Positions 1-5,851 of a DNA stretch of 6,471 nt are shown in pieces (position 1 is the stretch's first letter; every line of letters starts with the position of its first letter). The position numbers were made by a program, and so were the translations under genes. The notes under the pieces are model-generated. The model had not been told where the DNA came from, ran no database searches, and saw only the letters and a program-made list of their open reading frames with translations. Source of the DNA: Flavobacteriales bacterium (GTDB taxonomy: Bacteria > Bacteroidota > Bacteroidia > Flavobacteriales_D > Crocinitomicaceae); contig CANHJY010000116.1 in the NCBI GenBank assembly GCA_947461185.1, positions 1 through 6,471 on the forward strand. Reading direction: 5' to 3'.

Positions 1-1022
1 ATTGGAATGATGTAGATTGGAACAACTTACCTTTCGGAAAAATTTTCTCCGATCACATGTTGGTAATGGATTACGCCGATGGTGAATGGAAACAACCTGA
101 AATAGTTCCTTTTCAATCAATAAATATTCATCCAGCGACATCCGCTTTACATTATGGCCAGTCCATTTTTGAGGGTTTAAAAGCGAATAGAACTCCGGAA
201 GGAGAGGTTTTGATTTTTCGTCCTGACATGAACGCAAAACGGTTTCAAGAGTCTTGTGAAAGAATGTGCATGCCATTAATTCCTCAGGATTTATTTGTTG
301 AATTGGTTAGGAAAGTTGTTGAAGTTGATAAAAACTGGGTGCCTTCAAAAGATGGAGAATCCTTGTACATTCGTCCTTTTTTATTCGCAACGGATGAATT
401 TGTTGGAATACGTCCTTCTGAAACATATAAGTTTATCATATTTACTAGCCCTGTTGGTGCATACTATTCAGAACCTGTTAATGTTAAAATCGAAGAGTTT
501 TATACTCGTGCATCTATCGGTGGAGTGGGAAGAGCAAAGACAGCTGGAAACTATGGCGCATCCTTATTCCCTGCACGCCAAGGTCAAATGAAAGGTTTCC
601 ACCAGCTGGTTTGGACGGACGGTAAAGAACATAAATACATTGAAGAATCGGGAACGATGAACATTATTTTCGTTATCAATGGAACACTTATCACGCCTTC
701 AGAAGAGGCAGATACCATTCTGAGAGGTGTAACCAAACGATCAGTTCTTGAAATTGCTGAAAAATGGGGGATTCCTATTGAAGAAAGAAAAGTTTCTGTA
801 GAAGAAATTATCACAGCAATTAAAAATGGTTCATTAGAAGATGCTTTTGGAGCTGGAACAGCTGCGACAATTGCACCAATAGTAAAAATAGGGTACAGAG
901 AGGAAACCTTTAATCTTCCTCCAATTGAGACCCGTAAAATATCCAATAAAATCAGACAATATTTAGATGACGTTAAGTGTGGAAAAACTGAAGATGTTTT
1001 TCATTGGTGCGTAAAAGTTTGA
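1..1022 (+). CDS. ilvE: Branched-chain amino acid aminotransferase (5' end outside window)
   Basis: PLP-dependent class IV aminotransferase that exchanges the amino group between leucine, isoleucine or valine and 2-oxoglutarate in the cytoplasm. It is the last step of branched-chain amino acid synthesis and the first step of their breakdown. The frame is open from base 3 to the TGA at 1020-1022 (339 visible residues). The codons before the ATG at 57 already encode family-like sequence (WNNLPFGKIFSDHM), so that ATG is internal and the true start lies upstream of base 1; probably only 10-20 residues are missing, since relatives are about 350 residues long. Visible motifs are HYGQSIFEGLKA near the N-terminus, the PLP-binding lysine in GRAKTAGNYG (codon 537-539), the ESGTMN motif near base 645, and the phosphate-binding GAGTAAT near base 850. 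No key residue is missing. It is transcribed away from the left edge and faces the dapB-lepB block. Confidence 0.95.
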   Translation, partial: WNDVDWNNLPFGKIFSDHMLVMDYADGEWKQPEIVPFQSINIHPATSALHYGQSIFEGLKANRTPEGEVLIFRPDMNAKRFQESCERMCMPLIPQDLFVELVRKVVEVDKNWVPSKDGESLYIRPFLFATDEFVGIRPSETYKFIIFTSPVGAYYSEPVNVKIEEFYTRASIGGVGRAKTAGNYGASLFPARQGQMKGFHQLVWTDGKEHKYIEESGTMNIIFVINGTLITPSEEADTILRGVTKRSVLEIAEKWGIPIEERKVSVEEIITAIKNGSLEDAFGAGTAATIAPIVKIGYREETFNLPPIETRKISNKIRQYLDDVKCGKTEDVFHWCVKV

Positions 1023-1034
1023 TTTGATTTTTAT

Positions 1035-1094
1035 GGAAATCTCAACTTATAACATCTCTTGGTTATGAGATTTTCCGTTTTCTTATTTCTTTTA
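1035..1094 (+). terminator. Terminator-like hairpin after ilvE that covers the next start codon
   Basis: GGAAATCTC (1035-1043) pairs with GAGATTTTCC (1067-1076) with one bulged T. Inside it ATAAC (1049-1053) pairs with GTTAT (1062-1066), leaving an 8-base loop and a 5-base bulge on the left side. A T-rich run follows at 1077-1094. On the + strand this has the layout of an intrinsic terminator for ilvE; on the - strand no T run follows. The stem is AT-rich and imperfect, so its strength is uncertain. It overlaps the first codons of the following gene: the ATG at 1065-1067 sits in the right arm. It could act as a terminator, as a structure that hides that start codon, or be coincidental. Confidence 0.4.
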
Positions 1095-2465
1095 ATTCTG
1101 CTAAGTGGCCATTCGAATATTTCATTGGCTCAAAATGATCAGCCATTTATCCAAATAAATATTCTCGATAAAAGGACTGGTGAAGGAATTAACAATGTCA
1201 ATTTAAGTATCAAATCAGAAAATGACGCTACGATATTAAAAACGTCTCATGGTAAGGGTAGGGTCGATGTTTTTCTTGAGGAAAATAAAAGTTATGAGTT
1301 ATCATTCAGCCATCCATTATATAATTCATTAAATGCTATAAGAAAAATAGGATTTATCGAGTATAATGATGATACGCTCAGATGGACTTTTGAAATGGTT
1401 CCACTTTCGAGTAGAACACTTAACGAAGTGGTGGTAAGGCCTCCAGGTGTTCCCGATACAGTATTTCAATCTGAAGAGATTAGCGTTGCCGATTTTGAAA
1501 TTCTTCCAAACGGAAAGATGGTATTGTTAACTTATCCAAAACAATTGAAAAAAGGAAGTGATTTGAAATTGTATGATGGGCAACAGATTTTAAGTTCATT
1601 TACAATTCCAGATGTTGCTGAAGAAATGGTTCGCGATTTCAGAGGCAATGCACATGTTATTTGTAAAGAAAATGTTTTTTGTGTCAGTTTGGTTAAGGAT
1701 ACGCTCCAACTTGCAACGCTACCTAGAGATTATTTTTTCAATTATGTAGCGCCCATTGTTGATACATCAACAACAAAGTTGTTTTTCTCGAATTTCAATG
1801 AATTGTATCCTGCATTCGATTATTTTGCCTTTGACCAATTGGATTCCGTTTATAAAAGGATTGCAGAAATTGAAGACGAATTAATGATGGAATTGTATCG
1901 CTCCGAATACAAATGGGTAGATGTAAGAACTAAACTCTGGGCAAAATATAAAGAGCTGGAAACAGGTATTGATGCTGAAGTTTGGGTTGGAGCTAATTAC
2001 TTTACACAGTCACTTTATTACAAAGAACTTTATGCTCCAATGTTTGGTAAAAATGACACCTTTTATGTTTTTGATTATTATAAAGATCGCTTATTGAGTT
2101 TTGATAGGAATGGTGAACCATTAGATTCGGTGTCCATTTACCATCATTATAATCCAAAATATACTGGTTGGGCAAAACAATTACTTCAGGATAGACAAAC
2201 CGGAATGATATACGCGCTTTACGAAAAGGATGGTTTTACCTATTTAGGTTTGATGGATTTAAAAACCGGTGAAGTTTCTGAAAAGGTAAAGCTTGCATTC
2301 AAATATGTCGATAAAGTTTTAGTTTATAATAATTCTGTTTATTACATCTATCGACCTTTTGAATCTGCACAAAAGAAATTTTTATACAAGGAGCGCTTAC
2401 CCTACCAATTTGAGAAAGCAAAAATACCTCAAGGCAAGGAAATCTTAATGGAAACTGGTAAGTGA
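1065..2465 (+). CDS. Exported protein with carboxypeptidase-regulatory-like N-terminus and probable beta-propeller-like region; function unknown
   Basis: 466 residues if started at the ATG at 1065; a TTG two codons upstream (1059) is a weaker alternative. The N-terminus is a clear signal peptide: a hydrophobic run FLFLLILL, then a likely signal peptidase I site after SLA at residue 22, with Gln at +1. Residues about 27-115 resemble a carboxypeptidase-regulatory-like (CarbopepD_reg, beta-sandwich) domain and end in LNEVVV (119-124), a hallmark following such domains in Bacteroidota envelope proteins. Residues about 135-440 contain recurring beta-rich units such as FEILPNGKMVLLTY, FYVFDYYKDRLLSFDRNGE and YLGLMDLKTGE, suggesting a beta-propeller-like fold, interrupted by a charged helical stretch at about 260-300. 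No catalytic motif or C-terminal sorting domain is seen. It starts 42 bases after ilvE. A function is not assigned; periplasmic or outer-surface location is inferred. Confidence 0.8.
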   Translation: MRFSVFLFLLILLSGHSNISLAQNDQPFIQINILDKRTGEGINNVNLSIKSENDATILKTSHGKGRVDVFLEENKSYELSFSHPLYNSLNAIRKIGFIEYNDDTLRWTFEMVPLSSRTLNEVVVRPPGVPDTVFQSEEISVADFEILPNGKMVLLTYPKQLKKGSDLKLYDGQQILSSFTIPDVAEEMVRDFRGNAHVICKENVFCVSLVKDTLQLATLPRDYFFNYVAPIVDTSTTKLFFSNFNELYPAFDYFAFDQLDSVYKRIAEIEDELMMELYRSEYKWVDVRTKLWAKYKELETGIDAEVWVGANYFTQSLYYKELYAPMFGKNDTFYVFDYYKDRLLSFDRNGEPLDSVSIYHHYNPKYTGWAKQLLQDRQTGMIYALYEKDGFTYLGLMDLKTGEVSEKVKLAFKYVDKVLVYNNSVYYIYRPFESAQKKFLYKERLPYQFEKAKIPQGKEILMETGK

Positions 2466-3385
2466 TCAGAATAGCCACCTAAATAAGTGCTTCCTCCATA
2501 TGTTCTAAATGGAACCGTTTGTCCCTTGTATTCTGAAAGCAGAAATGGAAAAGAATGAATTTTTCCAGAAGCAGCGCATATTTTGAAACCTTTCTTTGAA
2601 TTGGTTAAACTCGGACTAACAAAAATATGATCGAGCACATCCCAAGTTTCCTTATAGTTGTGTGAACCACCAAATTCACCACTTTCCTTCGTTATCATCG
2701 GATTTAATTTTTCCTGAATCATCATCGGTGCCTTGTCTGTTGGATAATCATTCAAATCACCCATCAATATTATTTTTGAATTTGGATTAACGTTCAATAC
2801 GGAATCTATAAAAAGTCTGGCGTTTTTTGCCGCTTCAAGGCGCAAAGGTTCACTTTCTTCTTGACCTCCTCGTCGGCTAGGCCAATGGTTAACCATTACA
2901 AAAATGGTATCCTTTTTACGAAGGAATTTTCCCCAAAGAATATCTCGTGTTGATGGTTCAGTTTGATTGGGAAGAATAAATCGAATTTTTCCACTTGAAA
3001 TAAATTTTACAGTGCTACTATCGTACATAATCGCAACATCAATTCCACGTGCATCAGGACTTTCTTGGTGAACAACACCAAATGCTTTTCTATTGTTAGA
3101 ATGCGCATTTAAGTCACGCAAAACGGCTTCATTTTCAATTTCACACATTCCAATAAACAATGGATTTGTTATCGAATCAAGAACTTCATTGATATGATTA
3201 CGCTTTTCAATGTATTTTGAAGCATTCCAATTATTTTCACTCCCAGGAAGAAACTCTGCGTCATCATTCGTTCCATCAATGGTATCAAAATAATTTTCAA
3301 CATTGTAAAATACTACAGATCTTGTTTTTTGAGTGTAAAATTGAAAGCTAACCAACAAGAATAAAGCGGAGATAATTTTATGCAT
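2429..3385 (-). CDS. Secreted endonuclease/exonuclease/phosphatase-family protein
   Basis: 318 residues, belonging to the EEP (DNase I-like, Mg-dependent phosphoesterase) fold. Motifs in order are FYNVENYFD (26-34), the metal-binding glutamate in CEIENEAV (E84), RGIDVAIMYDS (113-123), NHWPSRRGG (166-174), the catalytic GDLND (209-213), LDHIF (251-255) and the terminal SDHLPV (306-311) with the catalytic histidine. All the expected active-site positions are present, so it should be an active phosphodiesterase or phosphatase. The substrate (DNA, RNA, lipid or sugar phosphate) cannot be read from the sequence. Residues 1-19 (hydrophobic ISALFLLVSFQF) look like a signal peptide, so it probably acts outside the cytoplasm. 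The start ATG is preceded by an A-rich leader rather than a Shine-Dalgarno site. It is the last gene of the minus-strand train, 47 bases after the wbqC-like gene, and its 3' end overlaps the convergent exported-protein gene by 37 bases. Confidence 0.88.
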   Translation of the reverse strand: MHKIISALFLLVSFQFYTQKTRSVVFYNVENYFDTIDGTNDDAEFLPGSENNWNASKYIEKRNHINEVLDSITNPLFIGMCEIENEAVLRDLNAHSNNRKAFGVVHQESPDARGIDVAIMYDSSTVKFISSGKIRFILPNQTEPSTRDILWGKFLRKKDTIFVMVNHWPSRRGGQEESEPLRLEAAKNARLFIDSVLNVNPNSKIILMGDLNDYPTDKAPMMIQEKLNPMITKESGEFGGSHNYKETWDVLDHIFVSPSLTNSKKGFKICAASGKIHSFPFLLSEYKGQTVPFRTYGGSTYLGGYSDHLPVSIKISLP

Positions 3386-3432
3386 TGTTTTTTATTTAAA
3401 ATTAGTGTTATTTGACTGAATAAAATGTGTAA
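3386..3432 (-). other. Short intergenic gap with A-rich leader of the nuclease-like gene
   Basis: The 47 bases between the wbqC-like stop and the next ATG are strongly AT-rich. The last 15 bases before the ATG read TTTAAATAAAAAACA, with no Shine-Dalgarno motif, which fits the A-rich initiation regions common in Bacteroidota. I see no convincing hairpin terminator and no well-spaced Bacteroidota promoter (TTG with TAnnTTTG). Read-through from the upstream genes is the simplest reading. Confidence 0.4.
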
Positions 3433-4023
3433 TTAAGAAATTATCCAATTTCTACTAAGCGGACCTTCGCAAAACAATAAATCTAAAATGGAAAGACTCG
3501 AATGGCATGAATTATATGAAGGAAAGACCTGTATATAGGGTAGGATCTTTTCACACCGTTCAAAATCATACAATCGGAAATCTTTTTCGTAGTGCGTTTC
3601 GAATGTTGTTGTGAATTGAAATTGAATGGGCAGGGAGAGCCATTTTATGATTGAATTGGTTATCGCAGTATTTATGTCTAAAAGATATTTGTAATCTGAA
3701 AAAATCAAAGATTTGATGTCCATTTCATAATGCTCGAAATAAGGCGAAGCAGCATAAGCACTATGAATGGATCGCCAGTGCTCTTTTTTCCAAGAAGTAT
3801 CATCTGAAACTAAAATTTGATCCACAGGGGTTTTAGATCCAAGTGTCTTAATTACAGGAACAGATAAAGTAAGCGCTCCATTAGCACCTAGAATAATACA
3901 TCTAGAACGAATAGTTTGTTTTATGAAATGTTCCTTTGTTTCAATATGTGGATTCTGTTCTCTACAAAGCTGTTTGAAGTATTCCAAATTTCCAAAATAT
4001 GAAGTTGGAAAGACAGTTTGCAT
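3433..4023 (-). CDS. WbqC-family protein
   Basis: 196 residues, a complete WbqC-family member. Supporting motifs are FPTSYFGNLEYF at the N-terminus, IETKEHFIKQTIRSR (27-41) followed by NGALTLSVPV (48-57), the family core WKKEHWRSIHSAYAASPYF (78-96), and the end motif SSLSILDLLFCEGP (175-188). There is no signal peptide or membrane segment, so it is probably cytoplasmic. The family is named after a gene in O-antigen clusters, and its biochemical activity is not something I can state with certainty. The ATG shares its A with the lepB stop codon (TAATG), pointing to translational coupling and co-regulation with lepB. No surface-polysaccharide genes are visible here, so a housekeeping role in Bacteroidota is an inference from context. 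Confidence 0.88.
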   Translation of the reverse strand: MQTVFPTSYFGNLEYFKQLCREQNPHIETKEHFIKQTIRSRCIILGANGALTLSVPVIKTLGSKTPVDQILVSDDTSWKKEHWRSIHSAYAASPYFEHYEMDIKSLIFSDYKYLLDINTAITNSIIKWLSLPIQFQFTTTFETHYEKDFRLYDFERCEKILPYIQVFPSYNSCHSSLSILDLLFCEGPLSRNWIIS

Positions 4024-4025
4024 TA
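4021..4025 (-). promoter_or_regulatory. Overlapping stop/start (TAATG) joining lepB and the wbqC-like gene
   Basis: Read on the minus strand, the lepB stop TAA and the wbqC-like start ATG share one base. This spacing usually means that ribosomes ending on the first gene restart on the second. It also fixes the start of the wbqC-like gene, because the family N-terminus (MQTVFPTSYF) begins exactly here. Confidence 0.7.
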
Positions 4026-5846
4026 TTCAATCCATTTGAAAATTCGATCCCAACGAATTCCGATTGTAGGATCTATACTTTTGGAGAACCATACAAGAGA
4101 TGCTCTTCCAACTATGTGATCCTCTGGCACAAATCCCCAGAATCTCGAGTCAGCTGAGTTATATCTGTTGTCTCCCATCATCCAGTAGTAGTTCATAGCA
4201 AAAGTATAGCTTGATGTTTTCTTTCCATCAATATAAATTCCATCAGCTTTTTCATCTAAACTATGACCCTCATATGCAGTTATTATTCTTCGGTACCAAG
4301 CAATATTCGTTTTTGATATTTTAACAGTCTGTCCCCGACTTGGAATTTGAAAACGAGTAAAATCAGTTGCCGTATTGTTGATATAAAAATCGTTAGGGAA
4401 ATAGTGGATGTTATTTAACCAATCTAATGCAGTTGGTTTGTAATAAAGGTTATCAGCATATTGAGGTTGTAGTTCTTTGTTAAAACGAGCATCCGGAAAA
4501 TCCTTTTGTAATTGTTTTAATTGAGTTTGGGTTAATTCCATAATGTGACAATTTCGACTTTGATCAAATTGGTAGTCGTTTCGACTTCTTTCAAGGCCGT
4601 ATTTCTCCATCATTGCTTTGTAATTCAACTCGCCAAAATTCGTGACAGCATACCTAATATTTTGATTTTCTGGAACGTAAGCTGGTTTGTCATTGACGTA
4701 CAATATAGATTGTTTGATTTCCATCCAATCTCCTGGTAATCCAACACATCGCTTAACATAATTTTCTCTTTTATCGACGGGACGATATATCAATCCAAAA
4801 TGAGATATTGTTTTTCCAGTGCTCATGTCGTGCGCTATCTTTTTCTCAGACAACATTTTTCTTGCTTTGGATTTCCAAAATTCAATATTTGAGATGAATT
4901 CCTTCGCTAATTTAATGTTTGCAGAACTATCGCTCTGGGTGGGTTGATTTTGTTGTTGAAATAATATTAATGCTTCATTATTTAAAATATCATGATAATT
5001 ATGTCCCATCAAACCATCTGGCACTCTTGGATCATAAACTGCGGTATCTCCGGCTGGGAAATTAAATACAACGACATCATTTCGCTCAATATTTGCATAC
5101 CCCGGAATTCTCCAATAATTACAAGTTTCCAAAGTAGAGTAGGAGCGAACATTTATCCAAGGCACAGTATTGTGAACCAATGGGAATGACAATGGGGTAA
5201 CAGGAACTTTTGCACCATATGCTGTTTTGTTAACAAATAAAAAGTCTCCAACCAGCAAACTTTTTTCCATTGATCCTGTCGGAATTTGGAAAGGTTCGAA
5301 AACGTAAGTTCGGATGATACTTGCTGCAATTAGCGCAAACATTAAGGAATCGCCCCATTCTTTAACATGAGATTTTCTTCCGGGTTTATCTCTTTTAAAT
5401 ACTTGAAGTGAAAACAAAAATGCCAATGCATGTCCTATAACAGGTAAGGTCATGAAAAGAATTATATGATCTCCCCATTTTCTATCTTCAGTTTCTTTGG
5501 TGTTAGCCCAGTTTGTTACTGGCTTTGGCTCTTGCTTTGAAGAGAATATTTTATAGAAAAGCACATAAGGAAAAAATATCCCTTGAATGGTGTCAAGAGG
5601 TGAATAATATCCAAATTTTCTAACAATTGATGTATTCACAACTGCCCACATGCATAAATGAATACCTGGAATGATCATGAGTAATGACCACCAAGGTTTT
5701 TCGCAAGTAATTTTGAAAGCTACGTAATAATTGTATCCTGGAACAAGAGCTTCCCATTTTTTTCTGCCTGAAGCTTCAAAAAAATGCCACCAAAATGAAA
5801 TGTAAGGATGAACTAGGAAAAGCAAGTAAAAATAAAGTAAATTCAT
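4023..5846 (-). CDS. lepB: Signal peptidase I, long Bacteroidota form
   Basis: Inner-membrane serine protease (family S26) with a Ser/Lys dyad that removes signal peptides from exported proteins. The N-terminal part (about 1-150) has several hydrophobic segments (about 3-20, 52-72, 86-100, 127-149) around PGYNYYVAFKI, resembling the small DUF5684-type membrane domain. A further segment (164-183) precedes the catalytic domain. Box B is PTGSMEKSLLVGD with nucleophile Ser192; box C is RNDVVVFNFPAGD (255-267); box D is YVKRCVGLPGD with general base Lys365; box E is GDNRYNSADSR (558-568). All catalytic residues are present. At 607 residues it is much longer than E. coli LepB (about 324). The extra length comes from the N-terminal membrane region, about 90 residues between boxes C and D, and an enlarged region between D and E. 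The start lies 2 bases after the dapB stop, and the stop overlaps the wbqC-like start. Confidence 0.95.
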   Translation of the reverse strand: MNLLYFYLLFLVHPYISFWWHFFEASGRKKWEALVPGYNYYVAFKITCEKPWWSLLMIIPGIHLCMWAVVNTSIVRKFGYYSPLDTIQGIFFPYVLFYKIFSSKQEPKPVTNWANTKETEDRKWGDHIILFMTLPVIGHALAFLFSLQVFKRDKPGRKSHVKEWGDSLMFALIAASIIRTYVFEPFQIPTGSMEKSLLVGDFLFVNKTAYGAKVPVTPLSFPLVHNTVPWINVRSYSTLETCNYWRIPGYANIERNDVVVFNFPAGDTAVYDPRVPDGLMGHNYHDILNNEALILFQQQNQPTQSDSSANIKLAKEFISNIEFWKSKARKMLSEKKIAHDMSTGKTISHFGLIYRPVDKRENYVKRCVGLPGDWMEIKQSILYVNDKPAYVPENQNIRYAVTNFGELNYKAMMEKYGLERSRNDYQFDQSRNCHIMELTQTQLKQLQKDFPDARFNKELQPQYADNLYYKPTALDWLNNIHYFPNDFYINNTATDFTRFQIPSRGQTVKISKTNIAWYRRIITAYEGHSLDEKADGIYIDGKKTSSYTFAMNYYWMMGDNRYNSADSRFWGFVPEDHIVGRASLVWFSKSIDPTIGIRWDRIFKWIE

Positions 5847-5851
5847 ATTTA
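5844..5851 (-). promoter_or_regulatory. dapB stop to lepB start junction (2-base gap)
   Basis: On the minus strand the sequence reads TAA-AT-ATG: the dapB stop, two bases, then the lepB start. The gap leaves no room for a promoter or terminator between the two stop/start signals, so lepB is almost certainly transcribed with dapB and probably translationally coupled to it. No Shine-Dalgarno motif precedes the lepB ATG. Confidence 0.65.

Noticed and set aside
57..59. ATG as the start of the aminotransferase gene
   Set aside because: The same frame stays open upstream to the window edge and encodes family-like residues (WNNLPFGKIFSDHM), so the gene begins outside the window.
295..591. 98-residue frame overlapping ilvE in another frame
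   Set aside because: It is an out-of-frame shadow of the conserved aminotransferase, with no motif of its own.
584..946. 120-residue open frame antisense to ilvE
   Set aside because: It lies fully inside a strongly conserved gene, has no family-like motif, and its composition is what a complement of the aminotransferase codons would give.
1014..1021. Possible -7 box (AAAGTTTG) at the end of ilvE for the exported-protein gene
   Set aside because: It lacks the leading TA and has no TTG at about 19-21 bases upstream, so no promoter can be supported.
1059..1061. TTG start for the exported-protein gene
   Set aside because: An ATG two codons downstream gives a normal signal peptide (MRFSVFLFLL...) and is the more likely start, though the TTG cannot be excluded.
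3397..3404. Possible Bacteroidota -7 box (TAATTTTA on the minus strand) before the nuclease-like gene
   Set aside because: It lies only 11 bases before the ATG, ends in A instead of G, and has no TTG element at the expected spacing; AT-rich chance is the better explanation.
4545..4739. 64-residue plus-strand frame antisense to lepB (and a similar one at 4992-5189)
   Set aside because: Both lie within the well-supported lepB gene and look like chance frames in AT-rich sequence.
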